NCBI GenBank assembly: GCA_964019135.1
Contig: OZ025249.1
Location: forward strand, 18,377,088 to 18,441,087
DNA: 64,000 bases
Origin: Arenicola marina
Taxonomy: Eukaryota > Annelida > Polychaeta > Arenicolidae
Direction of reading: 5' to 3'
The notes under the pieces were generated by a model. It did no database searches and was not told the origin of the DNA. It saw nothing but the letters and a program-made list of their open reading frames with translations. This document shows, piece by piece, positions 12,801 to 40,921 of the stretch. Each line of letters opens with the position of its first letter. Position 1 is the first letter of the stretch. A program made the position numbers and the translations under genes.

Positions 12801-15800
12801 AGACGTTACGCCACAGAGTGTAATCCACTAATTTTAAACATTCGTCACAGAGTGTAATCCACTAATTTTAAGCGTTCGTCAAAAAGTGTAATCCACCAAT
12901 TTTAAGCATTCGTCACAGAGTGTAATCCACTAATTTTATGCATTCGTCCCAGGCGATAAGCACCATTTTATTGATTCAGGTCATATATAAGTCACACTAA
13001 ATCCGAGCATCTCAAAAACATAATCAGATAATAAGACAAAACGACACACACCGACTGTATCTTTCCTTCTTTGTTGTTTATTCGGTTGAAGCCGCCACCG
13101 ATGAATCCACGAATGTCTTCAAATGCTGCCACAAAAACACTTGATGAAAGTGCAACCAACCAAATCACATCCCCCATAAAACAATGACCATCCTGTTCTC
13201 AGATGATTTTGCATATTCAATATGTATTTCCCATCAGCAAACGGTACAACGAGACCGTTATGCGTAGATTGAAAGGGATGACGAAAACCAACTATATGTA
13301 GGCCGTCACCTCGTGCGGTCTGTCATGTGGCGCATAAAGGCGTTATAGTGGCAGTAAGCAAGCAATTTGTTTATCATGGTCACAGAGATGCAAAATCGAC
13401 ATAGTAAACACGAATAACGCTCTCACCCAGTCCCTCAGGTCCTAGAAGTGACCGAAACCGAACGAGAAAAAAATTTGATACACAAATAGCAGGATTTGTC
13501 ACGTTGAAGTATTGTTTCGCATTCAAACTATTTCCTTCATTTCGATTCCATTGGAACACCTAATTTCACTAACGGTGGTACATACTACACCACATATGGG
13601 TCTTCTACATTTACTACATTTACTTTTATTAGAATTTTAACGACTCAAAAGTTTGATTGGCCAATTGCTCGAAACATTTTCAGTACCCGGAAAACTTCCG
13701 AGCCAACATTGCCTTTTCGGCTCTCTCTATGGAATACACCCAATAAACAGTAGCCCTCTAAAATCAGTATTAACATAGTTATTTAGGAAAACAGGTTTCG
13801 TGACATTTACCTTGATGTGACCTTGACCTCGACACGTGATATTGATCACTGTCGTCATCCGCGGCCAAATAAAAATGTTACATTAAACGCAACGTGCACT
13901 TACTTCGAGAAATTAAGGAGTCAAAATGCTTCCATATATTTCAATATTAAAGTTTGGGAATTTTTGGCAGAAAAACTATTCAGGTGATTTGCAAAATCTC
14001 AACACATCAGCGTCTTTAGATGCAAATTGTGGCAGAAGTATTGAAATCGTAAAAAGGCTAGGATATTAAATTGTGTGCCTGCGAAAGACGACGGATTTGC
14101 AGCTTTGTTGCGGTTTAAGTACATGTTTGTAATACGATTTGCTTCGCGACATTTGCGCTTATGACTGAATAAGCCTGTCTGTGACCAACAAAGCTTACCG
14201 CAGTCGTCGCATCGATGACCTGTCGTTAGGTTTTAGTCATTACTCACTGGACGCCTAGATTGACGTTTCAAGTCCAGTTTCTCCAATCGAACCAGCCTAC
14301 CATTCCCTCTCGCACGAGACGTACCCATCCTCTCTTTTGGGATGCTAAACCCTCCATAGAATTTGAATCGATGCCGAAAGCCTTCATGTCACGTTTGCAA
14401 ACATCCTTAAACCTGAGCTTGGCCGTCCAGTTGGCCTTTTGCCGGTGGCAAGCCCGCCTTCGAGCACACATCCTTTGGAATGCGTTTATCTTGCATACGA
14501 CGAACCTGCCCAATTAGCCAACACCTAATGATAGCCTAATATTAAATCATGAAAATAAAGTTGAGAGATATTATTACCGTTATACGTTCATCTCTCCAAT
14601 ACTTACGTTACAATTTATCACTTTGTTTGTCTAACAACTGAGACAAAGTGTATAACATCTTGAGCTACATAATGGAACTAACATGGTTCATACCTATTCG
14701 GACAATCTTAATTATAATAAAACAGCCTATAGTCGGTGACTTACAAGCACCAAAGGTGGGTGGGCACTCCGAGGCGTCTAACAGACCGAGTGTCCCGAGG
14801 TTGTCAAAGGCCACGTAGTAAACATGGCCGCCACTCGTTAAACTGTCAATCAAGAATACGATGAAACATCAACGATTCTGGTATAATATTTCGAAACACC
14901 AATTTCACATAAATTTAACAAACAGGGGCGGATGTAGCTTGGGAAAACGATGTACCCCCACCGACCGCCCCGTCCGTGCATGGAATATATAAACCTATTA
15001 TAATAAGGCCTAAAGTATATAATAACAACATAATTACAAGATGTAAATGATTGATTTGAAGACAGTGGGCCTTTTATAAATGAAAAGACATGCGTGTGTG
15101 TCTGATTATACCCGGTATATCGGACGTTATAATTTTAGGACTTCCATTGTTGCAGATCATACATAAGAGTTAGCATAAAAAAAACATTGACAAGCCACAC
15201 GATGACGATGACATGTTTTATGTAGGAAACATTATAAGTTACCTGTGTCCTGCTAACTCTATCACCTTCGCAATATCGGTACTTTTGTCGTAAGTATGCT
15301 TTTGAATATCTGCGAAAGCCCCTAGTACACATGCAGGACGACTGTAAGAAGAATATAATAAGTCTCTTTGTGAAGCTATCATAAGGCATAATATGTTTCC
15401 TGGAAGATAAATTATGGGCCATAAAACAGGTCTACGCAGTGTAACTGTTAGTAGCCCTAATGACGAGATAATCTAGTTAGGATAGCCTGCATGTTTCAAA
15501 TGACATATGTTCGCTTTACCATTTACAAACATTAATTAATTAAAAACACAGCTATAATCGTGACCAGTAATATTAAGAGATCAAATTACGGCCGTGAAGA
15601 TATAACGCTCACTTACATATTAGCACCGTGGAAAGCTCTGAGGTGAGCGACCAGGAAGATGGTCTCCAGAACTACCTTTGTGGCGCTTCCTCCCTTCATA
15701 CGACTTGATCCTGTTATTGGTTCGGGCTAAACACGTGACCAGAGGTCCTTCATTAGCATCGTATACAGAAACCACCAGAGCACTTTCCCTCTACACGTTT

Positions 15801-18800
15801 ATGATAGCTTCCAAATATTTATATCATATCTTTATTTGTAACTAATATTCGCATCTGTTTGATGCTGCAAGAATTGACACATTGTACACAACCTTCAATC
15901 GTGTTGGTAAGACGCCGACATTAATCTGAAGTATGTGTAATGGCGATTGCGTGTTATTGTTTCACTATTGATGAGATGTAGACGTATGTTAGAACCCAAA
16001 ACGCCATTGTGACGAAAACGTCAGACCTTGGTAGAATGAAATACACATGCAGTTTTAAGTTTGACTTCCACCAACCCGGTTATCGCACACACTGTGACAA
16101 AACTGCTTAAAATTTCTGGAGGAAACGGGGCAGGGCCACTTGGAGTTAAAGCCGTGATTGACCTCGACGTACCTCAAGTCAATAGAATTTCAATACGTAC
16201 CCCAATTAGCGGTGTCAGAATGAATGCAAGACCATCCTGCGATAACTTCAAGAGTCGGTGAGCGACTGAAAGACATATTCGTGCCAGATTGTGTACGGAA
16301 ACCAGAGATTTTGACTAGGAGATTTAAACCAGGTTTAATCCGGATTTAACCCAGCAAGTAATAACTAATAATTAACAATAAATGATCATAATGTTTATGA
16401 ATTATTGCTGCGCAATTAATTTTAAATGGCGCTGCTTTAAAAAGTAATGAAGTAAGCCTCACCTTGTCGAAATGTCTTATCCCAATTTTCGATTGGTATG
16501 TTTCTGAAGAAGAAAAAGGAAGCGCTTCCCCATAAATTAAAAGACATCTTCCACCGCTGAGCCGCAAAAATCTGTTCATATCTTCCTTGGTTATTAGCAA
16601 AGATGGTGTGATTTTAGTAACAAATGTTTTACACGATTGTTTTACGTTGCGATACGTTGTTTAGGAAGTGAAACGCAATACCTGGATAGTTGGACGGGAT
16701 TAAAGCCAAACAAGACCGGGGTAAATATGTCGGCGTGATCCATGGCGTAGTCCAGCTGACCTGCCACAAAGGGTGCCGATAGCCCGCATGTGATGCCAAC
16801 CAACAGCACGCGCTTCTTCCCGCCAGTCACCTGTGAGATAGCCCTCGTTTAAACTAACGGCTCATCAGACTCATCAGGTTCAACATGGACCATTTCTTCT
16901 CTCTCTACTAATATAGACATAAAATGCTCAAATGTCATTTTGGTGGGTTTTTTTTCAATATTTCGTTTGGTACAAAGGTTTGTTAATGATACATTTAAGC
17001 TTGAACTGTTTGCTGTCAACATCAATCTTCTTCACAAACTCTACGATAAAACATGTCTCTATGCGTATCATTTTCACATTGGGACAGTTTACCTCTTTCA
17101 ACATTTTCACTCCTATGTCAGGTTTGTCTTCGGGAGCCTCTTGTGACGTGAATAAGGCACTGTACGTATCGCAAAAAGATAAGGAGAGCTGCTGATGTTA
17201 TTGGCTTTCACAATAGCTGTTATTACGCCCCCCAAGGCATGTTTGCTCTATGCCTATACAAGATTGTTCAATATAATACAAATATGGTCCACTTCGCGGT
17301 CATAAACTGATGATTGAAATTCCTAAATTGGTGAATTTCGTAGAAAGGCCACGATAACTTATGCTCATGCGGGTATACGTATAATATGATTGACTTACAC
17401 GTCTCTGCCCGCAATGAGATAATCATATAGCGGTAGGGCGGTTGGGGAGTCCTGCCGGAGCCGACTGTTGAACATCCTCTACAAAAGTGTTGTGATTATT
17501 ATTGCGTAAGTTACCGCCCGTGAATTTTGCTACCTTTATCTATCTGTTATTATAAACTTCTTCCTGTTCCTGCATTTGTTTGAACATTTTGTACCAGTCG
17601 AATTATTGTACTTGTTGTAAGAGATTAATATGGATACGGATATTCGCTGGGTCTTGATCGCTACTATTCATCATAGATTTCGTTTACCGCTGCCATGAAG
17701 GCCAGCCGGCCGGAAGTCCCGCAGCCCGAGAAGACGACGAGAGCATCCTGTGGCGCCTGTACAAAACAAGAACCTGAATAAAATGATGTCAAAGGCCAAC
17801 GAACGTCAGCAAAGTCTAACAACTTTTTTCATAGCAACTCTCACAGATAATTCTCCAACTTTTTCTGAAATTCGCCCTACGCCGATATGACAGTTTATAA
17901 GAAGTTGAAAGCTGTGCAGTCGACTGATTGACGGCACGGTTTTAGGAGTGAAGCCGGCTCCAGACCATAAACAAACGATAAATGATGTTTGCACAACTAT
18001 AATAGGTTGTTAATTTAGGTACAATTAGGTGGTGAAGAAAAGCCTTTTATATAACTTTCGTCGTGATGTATATTGTTAACGTATTAGGCATTACCTTTAG
18101 AATGCCGACGGTCAGATCCACTATTGCGTCAATCGTTGTCAGTGCAGTATCCTCGAAGACTCCCTGAAAAGTACGCAGAAGTAGACAATTAAAGGCATGC
18201 GAAAACCAGGTAGTGGCGTAGCTGCCGTTGACGCAGAAGACGCAGTGCGTTCCCTATTTCAGGGACAATTTCCCACGTCAAAATTCCCCCCAGATCCTCC
18301 TCCTCTCGCGACTGTTGAAGTCTGCGTTTACTTTATTTTAAGGTTGACAAAGCCAATGATAGGCAGAGACTGTAATTGGGCAAGAACCTTTAAGCACAAA
18401 TATCCCCTTGTCGCGCATCGCCGTTTCGGTTTGCTAGACGGTCAACTCTGACATCAGTAGTAGATTTGCTAATAAACGAGTTAGTGACATAGTAAATCGC
18501 TGTCAGCTAAAGGTTGAAACTTCCAGGGGAGTGTACAGTGACGGCTATGGCGAGCCATTTGTGCACTAAAGCCGATAAACCGGGTTTATCGCCGAAAAAA
18601 TAGGTTTATCAGCCGATAAAGCAGGTTCATCAAATTTATGAACTGACTTAACAAAAACCGTTAGCCTGGTCTCTAATGCTGCTTTAGCGATTCATATAAT
18701 ACCCGTCTATCCTCTAAATTACAGAACTGTCCGTCCTGTCTGTAGCTTACATTGAAACATGGCCGTGAGCAGTTGCTTAGACAATTCTCACTTAAAGGGA

Positions 18801-21800
18801 ACCGCCAGCCTGGCTCTAACGCTGCTTTACCGATTCATATAATACCCAATTGTCTATCCTCCAAATTACAGAATTTTTCGTCCTATCTATAGCTCACAAT
18901 AAAATTTAGAAGTGACCGCCAGCCACGATTTCGCCGCTTAACCAGACGGTAGCCCGTTTTGGAGGTGTGTCCGCGATTGACCAATCAGGAGGCGATACTC
19001 TAATTTATATTCAAGCCGGAAATGACGCATACTGTGTGAGCAAAACAAGAGCTTGTGATCATTCCAAATATAAATAGTTGCCATTCTAACTCCAATCAAG
19101 GCTTGTTTACGGAGACAATCGCTGCAAGAGATCTATACTAATAAAATGAAGCTGTCTGTCCCACTATGCCGCTGCATGCAAGTGCACATTGGCATCAGCA
19201 GCCGCCTTGAACCTATATATCCAACCGTCGCTCTTAGATGTGTCAACGCTATCGCATGTGTCAACACTACCAGTGGGTGCTTATCACCTTATCCCGCGCA
19301 TAATATCGCTTTCGGGTGCTTATCCCGCATGGTGACCATGTCTGCGGGGCTACAGGGCTTGGTGCCAACAGTAATAATATTTTTCCCAACGCATTATCGC
19401 CCGAACCGTCATCAAAACAAACAGATCCCGTACTGTCTCGCATCCACAACTTCCTATCAGTAGCAAATTTTGTTCACTGAAGGTACGTTAAATGACGAAC
19501 AACGGGCAGGAAACAGCCCCTTTTTTTACTCAATCAACCCTTTTTTTTTACTCAATCAATGTATGAGCTTGGGCCTTAGTTCGAATGGTCTGATATTTCT
19601 TTATTAGCGTGCTTTAGCCGCAATTTGAGTATTCTGTACAAACAAAATAGTCATACTGTTATTTCTTTCGCTTATTAGTACGGACGCTGGTATATCAATA
19701 TGTTTGGATACTATCTTTCCATGAAACAATAAGATCATGGTCTACTGCGCAGCTTGGAACTGCCGCAATTCATCCGTAAATCGCGGTCCTGATCTCTCGT
19801 TTCACGCGTTGCCCCTGAAGGTACCTCCACTGTGAAGCGGTCCCTCAACGAGATAACTTCCAGTCCTAACGTAAGGCGGCGCCTCAAAAAGGGTCACAGT
19901 ATACATCACTCGCTCCGGCAAAATGACGATGGCGGTGCAGATTAGATTAGGTTAGACAACTGCTTTAATATATAAAAAAAAAAATGGTATATCTATTGAA
20001 AACACTTATTTTAACGAAACTCGACTTATAGCCTTAAAACCCTTCTTTTCGACCGAAAAGCGAACAAAAATCGAGCAAATAGGGAGCGTTGTCATCAGTA
20101 AAAGGAGTAACCTTACTTTCGATTGGAATTGAACGCACCATCCTGCATGATTTCGCATTCTCGCACAACATCGTCAGAAGGCGAGAATGCGCGAGGCGAG
20201 AGCACGAGAACGCGAGAGGCGAGATCGCCAGACGGCGAGAATGCATGGGGCAAGAACGCGCTAGGCAAGATCGTGGGAATGCGCGAGGCGAGAACGCCAG
20301 ATTACGCGAGGAGAGATCGCGACAACGCCAGATTGCGCTAGGCAAGATCGCGACGTTGCGGGAGGCCAGATCGCAAAAACGCTGGATCGCGAGATTGCGC
20401 TAGGCGAGATCGCGACGTTGCGGGAGGCCAGACCGCAAAAACGCTAGATCGCGCGATTGCGCTAGGCGAGATCGCGACATTGCGGGAGGCGAGATCGCAA
20501 AAATGCGAAATTGTGGGAGGCGAGATCGCGAAAACGCGAAATTGCGGGGGGCGAGATCGCGGGAACGCGAGAACACGAGATCGCGAGATTGCACGAATCG
20601 ATCCACCAACAGGATTTATCGACGATAGGCGTAGTTTTACGACGGATAACTTACCGGGCCTGATACTTACGATATTCCACTTAATTTGATATACCAGATA
20701 TCGCGAATATCCTAAAACATTTATTTCGCAATTCACGACAGTTTGACATGACGGGCTTGGCGAAGAGCGTTTTTAATGTATAATACTGTGCGATACAAGT
20801 TTGGGAAACATATGTCTTTACACAGCTCTTCTTAAACTTTTTTTGTTTTTGGGTACGGAGTGAATCTAAAATTTCATTTATAGCCTCGCTTCCCTCTATA
20901 AGATCACGGCGACTCTCACACTCCGCCGTATTGTAGCGCTCCGCAAGCTTCACTAACTATCGCCACTGCCTCCAGTTGTGCTCCAAACGTCAGCATTTTG
21001 AAGAAGGTAAACAAGAAGTCATTCTTATCACTTGAAACAAAAAAAGGTTTGTGCTGCGAAACTGACTCACAACCTGGCTTGTATCGCCAGAAAAAACTGT
21101 TAAAGTTACTATTTCGACAAAAAGTAATCATGGGATGAGCGGGACCGCACACAATTGGCGGGAAAGGCTCAGAAAGAGGCGCATGTAAGTTTTTGCCAAA
21201 GCATCAGTCTGTTAGGGGCTGCTGTGCACAATAACAGTCTACTCGAAAGCCTGTGACAGGTGTGGGGGGGGGGGGGGGGTGATATAATTATTTATATAGG
21301 ATATTTGTCAGGTCAAGGCCATCCAATTAAAGGAAAAAAACGTGCTAAGACTTGCTTAATATTTTACTTTGTGAGAGCAATTATAACCTTTCCAAAACAT
21401 GGGGTAGCCCCTTTCCAACCCTTAGTGAAATATTATAATTGTCATCGCCAACTGGCACATCAACACACATATCATATACTGTATCAATTAATTATATTGC
21501 CTCCTCCCGCCCCCACCCCTACAGAGCGGCGGATTTGTGAAGGCAGACGGAAACATCATAACGGCAACGTTCAAGATCGCGGATTATGGAATCGTGTCAC
21601 AATTAATTAATGCATGACGAACTTTAAAATAACGAAATAATTATGAAATGGAAACTATGGAATACTGGACTGCACTAATATGTTTTGGCTCTATATAAAT
21701 CAATTTTACAATACACAGATGAACATACCTTTGACTCCTGCCATCCTTTGAAGATTTGAGATTCGCATTGATGTATCTGTTTGACGATATCTGAATAAAA

Positions 21801-22968
21801 AAAATGAAACGCCGCTGTCAAATGTGGAAATGCACGCCCCCCCCCCCCCCCCCGACACTGCGGAGATGCCCCCCTCATATATAGTACCCTCTCCGCTCCA
21901 TGTGTTCGCATGGTGCCATTATGACAGATACAGAGTGGGGCATCTTTGCATGGGGGCATTTCCGGATTCCGGGGACAACGCGCGCCAAATGAACTAATCA
22001 CAACAAAGGCGCGCGGAACCATGGAGGGGATGTATAGGGAAAGCGTTACTGTGTCTGGTAAGTCGTTTAAAGGAAGCCGCCAGTCTGGCCCTATAACGCT
22101 GCTTTACCGATTCATATAATACCCAAGTGTCTGTCATCCAAATTACAGAATTTTCCGTACTGTCTGTAGCTCACAATAGAACTTAGAAGTGACTGCCAGC
22201 CATGATTTCGCCGCTTAACCAGGCGGCAGCCCTTTTTGAAGGTGTGCTCGCGATTGACCAATAAGGAGGGGATACTCTAATTATATGCAACCCGGAAATG
22301 ACGCCTACTGTGTGAGCAAAACAAGAGCGTGTAATCATCGCTAACATAGATAGCTGCGATTCTAACTCCAATCATGTATTTTTTTATGGAGACAATCGTT
22401 GCAACAGATGTATCAATATGTTTGGACGCTATTTTTCCATGAAACACTAAGATCATGGTCTACTGCGCGGTTTGGAACTGCCGCAATTCATCCGCAAATC
22501 GCGGCCCTGATCTCTCATTTCACGAGTTTCTCCTGAAGGGTACCTCCACGGCGAAGTGTTCCCTCCGCGATATAACTTCCAGTTCTAACGTAAGGCGACG
22601 CCTCAAGAAGGGTCACAAAATACATCACTTGCTCCGGCAAAATGGCGTGCTGTTCGACATGGGGGCGGGTTGGTTTAATTGTTTTCTCCTTATCAGTCGG
22701 CCAAAACGAAGCGTTAACACTCGCCCATTTCAGTTTAAGATGTAAATTTTGGTGCAGATTGCGATTAGATTAGGTTGGACACCCGCAATAACACAAATCT
22801 TTGATTCATGAACATCTCAACTAAAGGACACCTAAAGACACAGGGGCCTATATATAGCGGATTACTTTGGAAGTCAACCTTGTAGGCGGCCTACCTACCA
22901 ATCGACGACGAAATATCGATATCCTGCGTTATGATATTACTCCGCTCCGTAATTGGCGTTTCTGTTTG
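9827..22968 (-). CDS. GCKR: Glucokinase regulatory protein (GKRP), double SIS-domain protein; first exon not found
   Basis: Nineteen exons were traced on the minus strand, all with AG/GT borders and matching phase: 22899-22968, 21729-21790, 18095-18163, 17688-17756, 17399-17478, 17093-17159, 16682-16830, 16463-16503, 16201-16265, 15617-15726, 15243-15341, 14745-14842, 13052-13125, 12630-12711, 11388-11479, 11044-11264, 10711-10750, 10313-10447 and 9827-9952 (stop TGA 9827-9829). They encode about 582 residues against 625 in human, so only the short N-terminal exon is missing. Human-like blocks appear in order: PITERSN, SGCGTSGRLAF, YDYLIAGRD, GLSAPFVAGQ, VLFGFNPV, GSSRMKGGSATK, GHVYYV, FEDIRGFIGG and TKWVCNAVSTGAHV. 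In vertebrates GKRP binds and inhibits glucokinase in the nucleus, tuned by fructose phosphates bound through the SIS domains; the same role here is inference. The gene lies head-to-head with the Src-type kinase, and its introns host three Kolobok-like elements. Confidence 0.93.
11570..11830. repeat. hAT-like left end and G-rich triplicate in a GCKR intron
   Basis: GTGGCGGATCCAGGAATTT at about 11572 resembles the left ends of the hAT-like repeats elsewhere in the window. From about 11646 to 11746 a block beginning AAACTGGCGACCCCGGG and ending in a long G run occurs three times in tandem. The G runs could form quadruplex structures. No coding potential beyond low complexity. Confidence 0.55.
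11953..12624 (-). mobile_element. Kolobok-like element with THAP-coding remnant, copy 1
   Basis: TTAA bounds both ends (11953-11956 and 12621-12624). Read on the minus strand, the element starts TTAAAGGAAACAGCC and ends with CACCCGCTTTAA. It is homologous along its length to 18792-19968 and 22067-22791. Inside is a decayed version of the THAP N-terminus (AAWNCR...VNRGPDLS). TTAA target duplication plus a THAP domain is the signature of the Kolobok superfamily. The transposase body is missing, so it is non-autonomous. The left TTAA begins five bases after a GCKR exon. Confidence 0.7.
12804..12952. repeat. Four-copy tandem repeat, about 37-bp unit
   Basis: The unit contains CACAGAGTGTAATCCACTAA and TTCGTC and appears four times with few differences. 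It lies in the GCKR intron between the exons at 13052 and 12711. Confidence 0.8.
14923..14990 (+). mobile_element. hAT-like terminus fragment
   Basis: CAGGGGCGGATGTAGCTTGG at 14923 matches the left end of the short element at 7465. No matching right end was seen nearby, so only a fragment is called. It lies in a GCKR intron. Confidence 0.35.
18656..18770 (+). mobile_element. Kolobok-like fragment next to copy 2
   Basis: This block (GCCTGGTCTCTAATGCTGCTT onward) repeats the left part of the adjacent element that starts at 18792. It is a truncated second copy in direct orientation, from an independent insertion or a local duplication. Confidence 0.6.
18792..19968 (+). mobile_element. Kolobok-like element with THAP-coding start, copy 2, split by an insertion
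   Basis: TTAA occurs at both ends (18792-18795 and 19965-19968). The element is homologous to copies 1 and 3 except for a 559-bp foreign insert at 19132-19690. Without the insert it is 618 bp. An ATG at 19738 opens a THAP-like N-terminus (MVYCAAWNCRNSS, then NRGPDLSFHALPL), with the paired cysteines and the FxxxP-type position of THAP zinc fingers. The rest of the transposase is absent. It lies in a GCKR intron. Confidence 0.75.
19132..19690 (+). mobile_element. Helitron-like insertion nested in the Kolobok-like element
   Basis: Comparison with the other copies shows the empty site as ...CAAGAGA/TATATCAAT..., so the insert sits between A and T with no target duplication. It begins TCTATACTAATAAAA and ends CGCTGG, fitting the Helitron rules (5' TC, 3' CTRR, A/T target). 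TACTAATAA near the left end is repeated inverted near the right end, a short asymmetric inverted repeat. A typical GC-rich 3' hairpin was not found, and the 559-bp insert has no coding content, so it would be non-autonomous. Confidence 0.55.
20155..20605. repeat. Purine-biased minisatellite built on a GCGAGATCGCGA motif
   Basis: Short submonomers of 12-15 bp (GCGAGATCGCGA, GCGAGAACGC, GCGGGAGGC) are strung together. In the right half a unit of about 62 bp beginning ATTGCGCTAGGCGAGATCGC repeats about three times. The periodic composition leaves several frames open on both strands and produces SR/RD-rich dummy translations. It lies in the GCKR intron between exons 21729 and 18163. Confidence 0.85.
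22067..22791 (+). mobile_element. Kolobok-like element with THAP-coding start, copy 3
   Basis: TTAA at 22067-22070 marks the left end. The right end (GGTTGGACACCCGCAATAA) has a decayed TTAA. The whole element matches copies 1 and 2. An ATG at 22455 opens MVYCAVWNCRNSS, then NRGPDLSFHEF, a THAP-like zinc-finger start. The frame stays open to 22745 but the distal CxxH half of a THAP domain is not visible. It lies in the GCKR intron between exons 22899 and 21729. Confidence 0.75.
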
Positions 22969-24050
22969 CTGTTCCATGTCAGATTTACAGTTCTAATAAC
23001 AAACAAAAAAACATTGTTATAATATTTCTTAATATAACTGTTACATGTACATCTGCCATGGCTGTGGAGTATTCCTAGGCCAATAGGTTGGCGCAAGGTG
23101 CCCCTAGGCAAGCCCGCTAGAGAAGCGGGCTTGCCTGGGGGCACTTAATTGCGCCAAGCCTATAGGATATATATGCATGTAAGCTTAAGCATGGGTTGGC
23201 TGTTCTCGTGGAGACTGCGCTTAGCCTGTCCAGCGAACGATATACTTACTCATACAGAAAGCAATATAACCATTTCAGCGCCCGACAGTTTTCATAGTGT
23301 TATATGCTGCTGATGTGAACAATTAAATAAATCATTCCCGCTCATACTTGAATTACAAAGCAATTGAAACAGTTGCTGAACAAACGTAGGCCTACTTATA
23401 TAATTTGGAAGAATGTTACATTTCCTGTTCTTCCCTTCGTCACTTGCAGACAACTGAACTTCGCTCTTTGAACTCACTATATATAGTGTATACCTTGTTA
23501 TCTCGTCCACGGCTCATATATCTCACTTCCGATGAATCACAGTCTGCATATGATTTCCAATGATCACCAAAGCACGTGGGCAAGTAAAATAACGTAATCG
23601 GTGATTGGGTGAAAGAGCAGGCGAGGCTAGATCCATATACCAATCAGTTGTCTGTATGCAAGAGGATATAGGTCAGACAAGGTGAAATTTGATATTCCTC
23701 CGCATCTTCCGAGTAAGACCTCGTTTTATGGATGCCAAGCAATAATATGTAACTATACGTGTGATATAAGATGTTTAATTTATTTTGCTGCATTTATTGG
23801 AGAAATGAAGTGCAAAAGATTAACATTTGTGATGATCAAAGAAAAGACTAAGTCGTAGAGAGCGTGTACTTCCGGCGAGCCAGATTGAAGTAATTCGGTC
23901 CGCCACTGCCTGAAGCAATGGCTGAGAAGAATGACTTCCTGTAATGATATGTTTACATTAGAAATCTCAAAATATTTATTTGATAGGGAATCAGGATGAA
24001 CTGATCATCAAGAAATTGTGAGACTAATTCACGGAGAATAATTCGGCGTC
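22969..24050. promoter_or_regulatory. Head-to-head region between GCKR and the Src-type kinase
   Basis: GCKR is read leftward from here and the kinase rightward, so both promoters, the kinase 5' UTR and the missing first GCKR exon should lie within about 1.1 kb unless further exons lie elsewhere. An ATG at about 23919 opens a short frame (MAEKNDFL, then stop) before the kinase start, a possible uORF. A 70-bp palindromic element sits at 23088-23157. No TATA or initiator motif is claimed. Confidence 0.4.
23088..23157. mobile_element. Palindromic MITE, 70 bp, with 9-bp target duplication
   Basis: The element starts TTGGCGCAAGGTGCCCC and ends with the near-inverse ...TTGCGCCAA; its centre is an inverted repeat of AAGCCCGCT/AGAAGCGGGCTT. 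It is flanked by GCCAATAGG (23079-23087) and GCCTATAGG (23158-23166), a 9-bp duplication with one mismatch. The same termini and a 9-bp duplication occur in the 726-bp element at 55459. Nine-base duplications are typical of Mutator-like elements; that assignment is inference. Confidence 0.7.

Positions 24051-40921
<16,871 letters not shown>

Noticed and set aside
20089-20736. SR/RD-rich proteins on both strands
   Set aside because: All frames come from the GCGAGATCGCGA array; no unique sequence or splice structure supports a protein.
23292-23643. Minus-strand frames as the missing first GCKR exon
   Set aside because: They lack a true ATG start and show no similarity to the GKRP N-terminus; the first exon stays unassigned.
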